From Bradysia coprophila (lineage: Eukaryota > Arthropoda > Insecta > Diptera > Sciaridae): a DNA stretch of 64,000 bases. The position numbers and the translations under genes were made by a program. The notes beneath the pieces were generated by a model. That model had not been told where the DNA came from. It was given only the letters and a program-made list of their open reading frames with translations, and ran no database searches. Shown here one piece after another: positions 49,252 through 59,816 of this stretch (the first letter of the stretch is position 1; each line of letters starts with the position of its first letter). Where the stretch lies: contig NW_023503608.1 in the NCBI RefSeq assembly GCF_014529535.1, positions 1,178,001 through 1,242,000 of the forward strand, in the 5' to 3' direction.

Positions 49252-49943
49252 TAATCATTCGTGGATTTATTAAATCAGATGTTTTTAAAATAAAAGGTCA
49301 GTGATTGTACATTCAAAATATAAAAGGTGAGATATGTCTCGGTTGATTCCCCTTGTATAAGTTGTTGATACTTCAGATCGCAAGATAGTAAGAATTCAGT
49401 GTTCGTAAAAAGGATTGCGCACGCTTTTTCAAATGTTTTTGCATTATTTTCGAAAATTTAGATTTTTTGTAAATTTATCGGCGCGCCACCGCCGATCCCT
49501 TACCAGTCGGCGCACCGCCGCCGATTATTTTAAGATCGGCGCACACCTCTATCGCTGATTTGACTAGGGACCTGAATAATCTATTAGCCCTATATTTTTT
49601 GCGAATAAAATTTTTCAATTGATGTCAGTGTTCATTTGAGCTCATTTTCATATACAGTGCATTAGGTCCCTTATTTGACGTTTTGAAAATGAACCGCTCT
49701 GCAATTCCTGAATACGAGAATTCAAGTTACTTCATTGATATATTGTATGTATAGTAATCTACTATTAATTTGGAATTTCCAGATAATTTTTTGCAGTTAC
49801 TGGGATTCGTCGTAAGCAATTTGTTTTTTACTTTATCAACATTCCATAATATTTACATAAACACAATTTGGCGTTATCGGCAGTAGAGTCTAAACGTTCT
49901 ACACTCATTCTTTAGTACGAAGTCAAATTTCAAGAAGATTAAC

Positions 49944-50586
49944 ATGAAAGTGAATTTTGTGATCTTTATGCTTATATTTGGAACGGCTGTAGTTGCAAGT
50001 AATTTTTCTATCTTGTTCAATTAAAATATAGTTCATGTTACTTTTCATCTAATTTACTTATATAGATGCAGAAGCTTTCATTTCTCGTTCGGAACCCAGC
50101 GTAACTCCAAAATTGCCAAGTTCCGGACACAATGCAATTGATGCGAACAATGTGAAACAAGACCGTAAGGCAATTGAAGATAGTCGAAAGAATCGGCAAA
50201 TTGCTTTCAATACTGAAGAACAAATAAGTTTCGATGATGTCGAAGGGTCATATGAAGAAAACGAAGATGGTTCAGATGCAGAAGGTAATGGTTTCGATGA
50301 AGAAGACGACGATGATGTTGCAAGAGACGATGATACAGAAGAAGGCGATGAGACAGACGAAGGCGATGATACAGAACGAGGCGATGATACAGAAGGAGAC
50401 GATGATTCAGAAGAAACTATGGAACCTATTGAGGTAGATGACGAAGATACATCTGTTAATACCGGTTTTCTAATTTATGTTCTTTTGATAATTTTGATTT
50501 TTCTCGTCAGCTTGGCTCTTGTAAGTCAACTAATTTACTGGATACATTATCTTTTAAAGACGCGTTGTTCAGATTCTCCCAAATAA
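49944..50586 (+). CDS. small-protein family member B
   Basis: Exons 49944-49998 and 50066-50586 (phase 1); 191 aa. The signal peptide MKVNFVIFMLIFGTAVVA is almost identical to member A, as are the 5'UTR (TACGAAGTCAAATTTCAAGA) and the intron edges. The mature start DAEAFISRSEPSVTPKLPSS follows. The middle is acidic (DEGDD, TERGDD and TEGDD units), with a helix LLIILIFLVSLALVSQLIYW and a short tail. The stop codon lies inside AATAAA (50582-50587), so the 3'UTR is very short. Recent tandem copy of member A. Confidence 0.75.
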
Positions 50587-51004
50587 ATTTTTGAGTTTTG
50601 AAGTATTTAATAAAGGCGCGGCACTACTAGCATGAACATTGAATTGACAAGTGTCAAAGGTGGAGTGCGTACTGCGATTTCATTAGCCTCCTAATATTTT
50701 CTATGTTAGTGCTAGTAGCAGTTCTGTGACTTAACCAATCTTTTACTTCTTTTGTTCAAAGTATCGAAGGATGTATTTGCTGCAAAATCTCATTTATTTT
50801 AACATACAAAATATAGTAGAATGGCATCTCTTATTTTTGTTATTGCTGTCGGTAACAGATAAAATAGCAATTTTTGTAAGGTTAATGAGTTCAACTGAAA
50901 TGTTGATTGCTCTCAAGCCAATCAGAGCTTAAATGCTTTAGCTCTAGCAATCCAGTAACTTCCGCTAACAAATTGCATTTCACATATACCATAAAAATTT
51001 CATA

Positions 51005-51235
51005 GGAAAAAGACCAACGACTCACGCGACCGGGATTAGCCTGGGTTATCGCAAATGAATAGTAAACATAGTAAATAAACAATTTATAAGGGTATTCGAA
51101 GAACAAATACCAAAATGACTAGCTCAAGTAAAATCAGAAGTTAAAACAGTTAATCGATTTTGATTCTGTAATAATTTGGAATTTCTAAAATAGAAAACAG
51201 ATAATTCTGTGCATTTATTGGGGTTCATTAGGAGC
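51005..51235 (+). repeat. upstream unit of the cluster, third copy
   Basis: Closely matches 47803-48055, including AAACAGATAATTCTGTGCAT. It precedes fragment C (51282-51412). Confidence 0.7.
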
Positions 51236-51281
51236 ACATTTTTAATTTCATTAAATTATTTTTATTTTTATTTGGTTTCAG

Positions 51282-51412
51282 GTGGAGTCTATGTGGAAGT
51301 GGATACGGAAAATGTTATTTTAGTAATTCTGATTTCTACCTTCTTGGCCCTTGTAATTACAACAGTTTACTGGAAATATTGGCTTTTACAGAGTTCAAAT
51401 TTTCCCAAATAA
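51282..51412 (+). pseudogene. small-protein family fragment C
   Basis: A good acceptor (TTGGTTTCAG) opens an in-phase exon of 43 residues: GVYVEVDTENVILVILISTF, a membrane helix, and the tail ending SSNFPK, like the SDSPK end of member B. The signal-peptide exon and the acidic region are not found upstream, so this is a truncated copy unless an exon was missed. Confidence 0.5.
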
Positions 51413-51669
51413 TTTTTATAATTATGATACTGACAATACCTCTTCAGTAAAATTTAGTTAGGAACTTCCTACAATAATTATTTAACTGGACCATACAAAC
51501 AAAAGGCACTTGTAAATAAGGTTTAAAAACTTCCTAAAAAGGACTGTTTATCAGGACTATTTGCTTTTGAATAATTTTTTTATCACAAAAAGAATATAAA
51601 ACAACTGTTGACTGTAACCGCACAGTCCTTATCTAAGTTCAGTTTGAAGTCGACATTCGGGAAATAAAC

Positions 51670-52155
51670 ATGAAAGCGTATTTTGTTCTCTGTATGTTTA
51701 CGATTGGAACACTTACAAGTAATTTTTCAATCTTTGCTGAGTAAATATTTGGGAAATTTCACATTCTACTTATACATTCTACTTATGTTGGTACAGAGGC
51801 ACTTCCAAATTTACCACCTTCGGTTCTACTCCAAACGAAATTACCTGATACAGCATACGATACAGATATTGCGGATGAAACTGTTACGGAAAACATAAAG
51901 CCAGATCGAAGGTCATTCGAAGAAGAAGGAGACGGTTTTAATGTTGAAAGAATGACAAAAGCGAAAATTACGAGAGGAAGGCTGGCAGAGGAAAATCCAA
52001 ATGTTAAAGGCTTGGGAAGTGGCTCTATAATCAACGGACTACTGACTGGTTTGATTATTCTCGTCACTTTAGCTGTTTTTTTACTATTTGTTTGCTGGCT
52101 ATATTGCTATTCGAAAAAACTTTTCTTATTTTACACTTTCTCAAATAAGTTCTGA
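51670..52155 (+). CDS. small-protein family member D
   Basis: Exons 51670-51718 and 51797-52155 (phase 1); 135 aa. Signal peptide MKAYFVLCMFTIGTLT. The mature part has KALPNLPPSVLLQTKLPDTA, then DGFNVERMTKAKITRGRLAE, shared with member E (DGFDVDEMPKVKLTRGKFAD). A membrane helix (LLTGLIILVTLAVFLLFVCW) and an aromatic tail follow. It lacks the acidic repeats of A and B but keeps their gene structure and order of parts. Confidence 0.7.
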
Positions 52156-54016
52156 AATTATGCTGAGCCATTTAGGCGGCAAACCTCATCAACATTTTCC
52201 ATTTGGGCTTTGCAATATCTACATTAAAGATTTTATTTGAAATAGATAAGTCAATACAGTGGTGATACTGTTACTGATACTGTAGATCGTGCTAAGTGAC
52301 AAGATTTAGAGATAGCGTAAAAGTGTTGATAGAATTTACTTGGACATGAGTTAAACAGAAGTTTAATTAATTAACAATTTAGTCAATAATTTCTTAAAAA
52401 GAGTTTTAATAATTAAGCGTAATAATTTACTAGATCGAACTGGTCCAAGTGCCTAGGCTCACTGGGTTCACTCACCGAACCTTAGAAACGTCGTCGCTGA
52501 GCGTACCAACTTTTTATTAAACTTTTTAATCCTTAGCGAATCTTAGTAAATCTTTTCAAGGTTCGCTTATGGGAAATTAAAAAAAGCCAAATGTCCGCAC
52601 AAATAAAGTGGATCCTATTAAAATGCTTTCTTCATGATTATTTTGTAAAGATGATGTGTCAAATATTATCTTCGAATTTATTCAATTGCTTAAGATGCGG
52701 TTATGACCGATAAACAAAGACAAACTTTGAGAAACACTGGCAGAAACCATTTCGCTAAAGACAAACTTTGTTAATGATTCTTCAATCTTTTGATGTTTCA
52801 CATTGAGTGAGGTGTTTATCGATTAATTTGCTCTGCAAAAATGGAGAGTGAGGGAGTTGTGGATCTAACTGGAAATAATAGAGGCTGTCCTTAGCTTATA
52901 GAATGTCATGTAAGTTGATTGCAATGAATTTTATACAAGACCGTCGCTCATGGTTTGTTCAAAATTCACGGACATATACCAAATTTTCAAAAAATATCAT
53001 TTTTTGTTACCAATATTTATCGGAGAAAGTTGGATGTTGTCTTAATTGGTAGCTGAGGACAGCATCTATTAGTTGCAGATATGTCAAATTTTTATTAGCA
53101 GAGTAAATATCATCTAAGAAAATCGGTTTCTTTGAGCCATTGTCACTAGAATGTACGATATTGATAGGTGTGTTTATCTTGTTTAATTATATACATCGGA
53201 CTCTACTGCATAAATTGATAAAACTCAATACGCACGAGGCATCGAAAACGTGTTTCGATCAAAATTTTCTGTGTTCTTTGATGCTTAACGAAACTGTAAC
53301 AAAGAGAATTTTGATCGAAACACGTTTTCGATGTCTGTTTTGAGCTCAGATTAAACTTTTCAATTTTACACTGATTTTTTGAATAGTTTTCTTTTCTCAA
53401 TCTGCACTAACCCCTATAGAAGACTTTCTTCAATTTGTTTTATGTCAATCTTTATTTCTCGTCAAGGGCTTACTGAATCGCTCGTGAGACCCAAAAAAGT
53501 AAGCTCCAATACATATACATTGTCATACAACTTTGGACTATGTACATTCCGCAAGATTTCAACATTTGGAATCATTATTTCTTTTTAAATATCAGCAATT
53601 TATTAATTATTTTTAGTGACAATGATATATTTATTTATCTACAATGTTTGGAAATGCTGAACCTGTTACAGACGGCTGTCATCTGTTATCGACAACGACA
53701 GCAATAATTAACGACAAGCTCTGACTAATTAGTTCTTATATAGCAAAAGGCATGTTCAAAACAAATGAAGTTAAAGATTTTTGAATTCAATCTATGAAAA
53801 TCTTTGATCAAATGAAGTAATAGATCAGATAGTAAAACTGTTAATATGCTTGCCGTCTGTGTTTGTGTTTGTTATTTGAAAAGTGGGGAACACCCCACTT
53901 ATCAAATAAACAACTTGGAGCCTCGGAAGTAATATACTATTTCATGCTGAGGGCCTAAATTACGAGAGAAATGTCGTAATTTATGCCCAAGACATGAAAA
54001 AATTATTGGTTCTATT
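52156..54016. other. spacer, no gene supported
   Basis: AT-rich. Contains foldback copy K at 53226-53345 and a family J piece at 53885-53933. Short frames overlap these repeats. Confidence 0.4.
53226..53345. mobile_element. foldback MITE family K, copy 2
   Basis: GCATCGAAAACGTGTTTCGA with TCAAAATT and its inverse; arms of about 35 bp. Related to 46305-46491. Confidence 0.75.
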
Positions 54017-55369
54017 TTACGTAATAAAAATAAATTTGTTAACCGTATTGTATTGTCCTTCTAGAACGACTTTAAAGAACTGCGACGGATGGTTTGTGAT
54101 GTTTATAGTAGTCTGTTGACTTCCCACTGGAACTGTTGCAATGTGTTGATAGTCATCTGCAGTTCCATCTTGAAAAGAATTTGTAAGTGATAGCCACACA
54201 ATTACATCGCCCGCATTATCGATCGCTTTCCATGTAATATGCAACAGGTTTTCAGATAAAGTTAGCGATGGTTGAGCTAATGACACCTTATCCATTAATG
54301 GTACACCATCCAATTCTCTTAGCAATTCCGTTGGGATTTCAATATCCATAAATCGTGCCATTGTGGGAAAGATATCCACAGCAGCAGGTACGTAATTATC
54401 AAAATAGCTGTTTGTCTGTTCTAAATTCGTAAATATCCAAGTTGTGCGCTCTCTTTCCGATTGTCCCCCATGTCCGTATCCAGTCTCAGGACTTCTACCG
54501 TGGTCAGTTGTAATAATAACCAGCCAATCCTCGTTCCAATTTTCAATTCGATGATCCACTGATTCAACGATCTGTTCGATGAGTAGATCAGCATCAGCGA
54601 CCGACTGATAAAATTCTGTACTATCACCATACATATGTCCCATGTCATCAGTATACTGGAGATAGACCCAGGAAAGATCGGGTGCATCGTTTGCGATAGA
54701 TGTGGCAGTTTCGTTGACAACACGTTCATCGATAAGTTTGATATAGAGACTTTCCGCATCGTGAGGATATTGAATTGTATCCAGTTCGTATCCATCGAAT
54801 TTGTAATCAAAAGTGATATTTCCTGCCATTGGTAAGCCTTCACCGATGAGTTTCACACGATTGTCGAGCCAAGTAGAGTAAATTCCAATTTTTCGATCGG
54901 GTTGTTGTTCTTTCAGTAAACGAAAAATATTCCAGTAATTGTAATTAGGATTGTCAACCGAATTGTCGTAAACATTATGTTTGTTTCCCCACGTCCCAGT
55001 GATGACATTCATATAGCCTGGAGCAGATATAGTGGGTGTTTGCGAATAACCTGAGATCTCACCCCCGGTGTAAGATCTCTTATATGCACCGAGTTTTCTC
55101 ATGTTCGGGACAGTGGCATTTTCAATTACGTCAGCTGGTATTCCGTCGACAATAACAAGTATCACTTTCTTGTTTCTGACTACACAAAAGGATGAAAAGA
55201 GAATGATAAGCGTAAATGTTAAACAGATTTCTTGATTTTATCGGAACTTACCTGATGGTTCTTCTTCTGATGGTTGTTCTCTATTAAGTAACAGGACCGT
55301 AGTAACAGCAGCAGTCACTAGTACGATAGCAATTACAACTGCGACCCATATTTTTGTGCTTCGTTTCAT
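54017..55369 (-). CDS. membrane-anchored phosphodiesterase, alkaline phosphatase superfamily
   Basis: Exons 55252-55369 and 54017-55179 (phase 1); 426 aa. Exon 1 is a type II anchor (KRSTKIWVAVVIAIVLVTAA, then TTVLLL) plus a Glu-rich linker. Exon 2 holds the whole catalytic domain: metal-binding VIVDG, a nucleophile region PTISAPGYMNVITG (Ser where NPP enzymes have Thr), DDMGH, TTDHG and GHGG. These are the metal ligands of type I phosphodiesterase/nucleotide pyrophosphatases. A C-terminal fibronectin-III-like part (ITWKAIDNAGDVIVWLSLT) follows. The domain reads more like bacterial alkaline-phosphatase-family proteins than animal ENPPs, which have far more cysteines. Likely substrates are extracellular phosphodiesters or monoesters, not determinable here. 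Confidence 0.85.
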
Positions 55370-55398
55370 ATTGTTAAGCTTGTCCCAGCTGCACTTGA

Positions 55399-55404
55399 TT
55401 TATA
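55399..55404 (-). promoter_or_regulatory. TATA box of the phosphodiesterase gene
   Basis: TATAAA on the minus strand, 30 bp before the ATG at 55369. This distance leaves almost no 5'UTR, so the box may be fortuitous or the leader very short. Confidence 0.3.
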
Positions 55405-56063
55405 AGACACCAATGATGCAACGGTTTGAATGTCTATCGACGTGAATAAGTGATACTCACTTAACCCAGATCAAAAGAACATTCGATGGAAGTAAAAAAA
55501 TCACTATTTCCAATCACTTCAACCGAACCAATCAATTAAACAGCAACGACTGTGTTGCAAGTCTTATAATTACTTGATGTATTTACCAAATCTTTGATCA
55601 TTCATGAGAGGTATAGGTAAGATAAGTGTGAACATTGTAACAACATGATTCGATTTAAATTGAATTTTTGATTATGTGTTCTTTAATGATAACGCAAGTC
55701 TAGATGTTGGTGTGCAAATCGCTAGTGTCAGTATAAATGTTTACGTTGAGCACTTTATGATCAGTTGAATTTAACTGGTCTGATTCATTCATTAATTTTT
55801 GACAGCTGATCCCGAGAGACAAGTTATATTTAATTTAAGTTGTTTTTGCTATCTTAAACCAAGGTAAATATAGCGTGGAGGTAATGTCAATCAGACACGC
55901 GGTCTAGCACATAAATTCGATGTCAGTGACATCTTTTTTTTAAATTGGTGACCACAATTTACTTGTATATCACAAAATATTTTCACTATCTCACACCAGA
56001 TGGCCCGACTTTCAATTCCATTTTTGGCTTTTAACAAATGAATGAGATGACGTTTGTAGACTA

Positions 56064-56148
56064 TTATGATCAGAGCGAGGAAATCGACGACTGGTCTATT
56101 ATAACTTGCCTTAGGGTACTTTCTCTTTCTTCATAACACTATATTTAC
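56064..56148. mobile_element. MITE family H, single-unit copy
   Basis: TATTATGATCAGAGCGAGGA, then ACTTGCCTTAGGGTACTTTC and a CATAACACTA end; half the length of the tandem copies. Confidence 0.6.
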
Positions 56149-56179
56149 CTTGTCTTATACAATCTACAGATTGTCTACG

Positions 56180-56307
56180 CATAGAGTTACACTCGAGAGG
56201 AGGCATGGTGGCGCTGATGTTGACCGGAACCCAAAAAATTACATGGTCACCCAGACATGTTTAAAAATGACAGCGCCACCATGCCATCCCTCTAGTTTAA
56301 CTCTATG
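56180..56307. mobile_element. MITE family I, copy 2
   Basis: CATAGAGTTACACTCGAGAG at the left and AACTCTATG at the right, with a shared CAGACATGTT core. Diverged from 37950-38070; no clear flanking duplication. Confidence 0.75.
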
Positions 56308-56812
56308 GTTGAGCGCGAACGAACTGGTCTCTGAGTCACACCAAAATGAGAGAAATTGCAAACAAATTTATTTTGTTTACAAACAGAAAGAGAAATGGTA
56401 AGTTGTTATCATATAATAATGAGAGATATATACGACATGTCGAGAAGAAAAACGTGGGCTGGAATTTCATGTGTTGGACACACTGATTTTGAGCTAGTAA
56501 GATGTAAAATTATATGAGACGATGAAGCGGTACAGCGCAACGCTGCAGTTCTGTTCATACAATTTTGACCTCTTACTAGCTCAAAATCTGTGTTACCAAA
56601 ACTTTTTTTTTTGTTCCACGAATATTCGACTTTCTCAAATATTATCACTCTTTCATATAATATATGCTGTTACGCCTGTGACGAGGTAAATAGTGTTTAA
56701 AGAGAAGATCAAAAAGAATGTTCCCCATCGAACTCAGTTCAAATAACATATACATTTTGACACATCAAAACCAATTAAATACTTTTATTTTCTCGCTCTT
56801 TTCACACTCTAT

Positions 56813-56969
56813 ATAGATCATTGTCAAATAACGGTTTCTTCTCTCAAAATAGTGTCAAATGAGTTGTCAATTTCACAAAGCTAACCTCAAACAATGACAG
56901 CTCCATATTAATTTTTGTAACATTGTGGTTAGCTTTGCGAAAATGACAGCTCATTTGACAATGATCTAT
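56813..56969. mobile_element. palindromic MITE family A, copy 2
   Basis: ATAGATCATTGTCAAATAAC and the inverse end. Inverted relative to 792-966 and of similar length. Shares the GCTAACC-CACAAAG inner words. Confidence 0.8.
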
Positions 56970-57763
56970 AGGTCTATTCCAAGCGCAACATCGAAATGTC
57001 AATCGTCATCCACAGACAACAGAACCAAACAATGTTATTGACAAAATGTATGGAAAAACGTTGAGGTTATGGCTCTGTGTATGACGTTTGACAGTAAACT
57101 GCACTTTGCACCTGCACTTGGAAGAGATCTATTGAACACACCTATGAAAGAGAACGAAACCAATTTTGTATGCAATTCTCTCACATCCTCTCCCATAGAT
57201 ACGAAACAGAGCGTAGCTATCAACTTTTTTTTCATTTATGAATTTTTGATGCATGGTTCCGAGACCAGTTAAATTTTACGAGTCTTCGCTCTCACTAAAC
57301 ACTCAAAAAAGACTGTTATGATGAGAGAGAAGGAAACATAATTCAGACCACTTATTGAAGAAAATATTTTTCTCGAAAATTCAGAATTTTGTTTTGTTAA
57401 GTTCCATTTTACATATAAACTTCGCAGCCGTTGACGCAATTGTGTGTCCCGATCAACTCAGAGTTGTCTTAACCTGTTCTTTCAGAACCTTGGATATATG
57501 GGCGTCGTCAGGCGGTTTCCCATGCAGAGAATTACCTTTAATACCAGTTGTTTCACACATCGACAATTATTATCGTGTGAAGTGTGTTGTTTGAATTAAT
57601 TAGTTTGTTTAATAGAGCTATTTATAGAGATATTTTGAAATGTAAAAAGAATCTCTAGAGAAAAAAAACTCTAGACATCACACCGTCGTCGTTAGGTCAC
57701 TTTTATCTTCTAGGTACCAAGTTAATTAGTTAATTTCTACTTTGGTGGTTAATACAAATGATC

Positions 57764-57769
57764 TTTATT
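57764..57769 (-). terminator. poly(A) signal of the N-sheet protein gene
   Basis: Minus-strand AATAAA 124 bp after the stop at 57893. Confidence 0.5.
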
Positions 57770-57892
57770 AAACTTTAAAGTCTGACAAACTAACATAATT
57801 TTATGAGCGGTAAATGCATCTTATAATTGAATAGAGCGAATAATCAAGCTCAATTGATCGCCTCGCATTGCTTATTAAAGTACGTAAAGTAG

Positions 57893-58819
57893 TTAATCTT
57901 CTTCTTTCTGCTCTCTAATGAAGTCATCAATATCTTCCTTTGAAAATGCCGACTGTGGAAAGAGACAAAAAAATACCATCAATTCTCAGGGGACTTTCGT
58001 GTTAAATTCACTTACATATGGCTTTCCAAAGTCTGTCTCGCTTGTAACTGGATGTTCGCCTACATACTCCAAAATCATATTGTGTCTAGCTTGAACTTCA
58101 ATACCCATAATTACTAAATTCAGGAATGTAAATTTATTCACTTCTAGCATCTGTTTTGTTTTTGTGTCGAACATGATGCTCATTCCAATATTACTGTCCT
58201 CTTCAATTCGAGCAATTGTTTTTGTCGTTCCTTGCAGCAAATACTGACCGGCCTTGATGATCAACGGATTGACGTCACAATTTCTTATTTCTGTTTGAGC
58301 CAAAACATTTGTGAGTCCACTATCGTCGTCAGTTTCAGCTGATATATCACAATTGCACCAACCGATTGATAAATCGACTCGCTCTCTCTTTTTTCTCGAT
58401 GCAGTACTTCTCACATAGTTATCAAAGAAACTAAAGTCATCCGACAACATGCTCACAATATTTTTCTTTGTCAATACTTCCTTGGCAGAATTGGATTTTG
58501 AAATTATGTGCGTTATTGCACCACTGACGTCCCGTTTAACACCAAAAATGCCTTCAACGTGACCCTTCGTTTCTGAGTCAACATTTTTGCCGATAACTTC
58601 TGAATCCTTGATCCGTACAACGAGCGATGATCCATCGGTTCCGAACTTTCGTACAATTAATGTTGCATTTCCTGATTGGCCCGTTAAAAAACTAGGCTCC
58701 AGATTCAATTTGGATTTGAATCTGAATTCGTATTCCATGCCATTTTCGAATGGAACAAAGGCGGTGACCGACGAAACTAGTAAAGCAACAGCAAGATATA
58801 AAAACTGTGAGTTGAACAT
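57893..58819 (-). CDS. secreted protein resembling the lipoprotein (vitellogenin-type) N-sheet
   Basis: Exons 58016-58819 and 57893-57952 (phase 0); 287 aa. Signal peptide MFNSQFLYLAVALLVSSVTA. The mature start FVPFENGMEYEFRFKSKLNL looks like the start of large lipid transfer proteins (vitellogenin, MTP, apolipophorin). Alternating beta-like segments follow (ATLIVRKFGTDGSSLVVRIK), with DVSGAITHIISK and four cysteines (CNCD..C). The helical domain and lipid cavity of the full proteins are absent, and the protein ends in an acidic helix (SKEDIDDFIREQKEED). It would be an N-sheet-only member; the assignment rests on pattern recognition alone. Confidence 0.65.
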
Positions 58820-58899
58820 TTTGCAAATACCGATTTCTAATAACGAATTGATAGGAACATCAAAGGCTTACTATCAGTTACAACGAGAAGGTTTCGCAA

Positions 58900-58905
58900 T
58901 ATATA
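58900..58905 (-). promoter_or_regulatory. possible TATA box of the N-sheet protein gene
   Basis: TATATA about 81 bp before the ATG at 58819, in GGTATATATTGCG context. Confidence 0.35.
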
Positions 58906-59816
58906 CCATCGCAACCAACGCCAGAACGTCAATTCATTAATATAATAAAGAAAAAATAATAATTCCCATATCTTTGACCTTTTATAACAACACAAAGTGG
59001 CCCCTCTATATCAGTAACAGTACGTCTGGGAAATTATTTTTTATTAAAATGCATTACAATACGTACTGGGTTGAACAACTATTAATATTATAATAATAAA
59101 ATCTATCCCCGGACGAGAAGAGCCGCGGTACAGGTTCAGGGTGATTTTGGCAATTTTCATAACATATATTTGGGAATCTTCATCAAACAAGTTACTTGCA
59201 ACAACTTCACCTTAGCTTTCCAATAGACTCATCATTTTTATCGGGATTCCTGTTTCGACTTTCAAAGAACTTCCACCAGCAACCAAAAAGGCTAACAAAA
59301 CTATCTAAGATCAGTTTTGAGATCTTGGTACCGAAACCTGTCTGGATATATCCCAGATAATATAGGTCCGATTTTGGTCGTTCTTCAAAAGAATCCCTCG
59401 ATACGAAATCTTTCACTTGATAAAACTTATATTCCACTGTAGAAAAGCGTACTACTCAGAGTTCATCACTTGTCCTCGCTTTCTATACAGTTTCTAAAAG
59501 GTTTTCATAGAAAAAATTATATCAATTGCTCCAAGGGCACAGCCGAGCGTTAGTACTATGTGTTAGCATTGTAACCAAACTGCAACCTTTAATGCCCTTT
59601 CACATTAAACCGTAGAAGAATTGTATAGAATCAAAAATTATTTTTTTCTATACAAAATTTTCCTCACAGACAGTACGGTATGTACATGAACTACACGCGC
59701 ATGATCTGTGCTTCCCAGATTAAAAGTAGGAATAACATTTCAATGCTAATTGTGACGACCGCCGAGAAGAATTGACTCTATTTTCTCTTAAACCTTCGCG
59801 CACATCAGACGTGAAA
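58906..59816. other. spacer with a solo foldback arm
   Basis: Part 59220-59415 shares the GGATATATCCCAGA, GGTCCGATTTTGG and CAAAAGAATCCCTC words with the 6135-6613 foldback, one arm only. No gene. Confidence 0.5.

Larger units (their letters stand above)
48150..49551. mobile_element. hAT-like element, GC-rich ends, 8-bp duplication
   Basis: TAGAGGTGTGCACCGCCGAT at the left and GCACACCTCTA at the right. TCGCTGAT is repeated exactly outside both ends (48142-48149 and 49552-49559). The GC-rich subterminal CGCCGCCGA repeats contrast with the AT-rich surroundings. A second TIR element (48568-49251) is nested within. No transposase frame. Confidence 0.88.
55405..57763. other. spacer rich in MITEs, no gene supported
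   Basis: Holds family H (56064-56148 and around 57311), I (56180-56307) and A (56813-56969) copies. A hairpin near 56487-56600 contains GATTTTGAGCTAGTAAGA and its inverse. The 79-codon frame at 57355-57594 has cysteines but starts at a non-ATG codon and has no splice support. Confidence 0.4.

Noticed and set aside
57355-57594. 79-codon frame with several cysteines
   Set aside because: Starts at a non-ATG codon with no clear signal peptide or neighbour exon.
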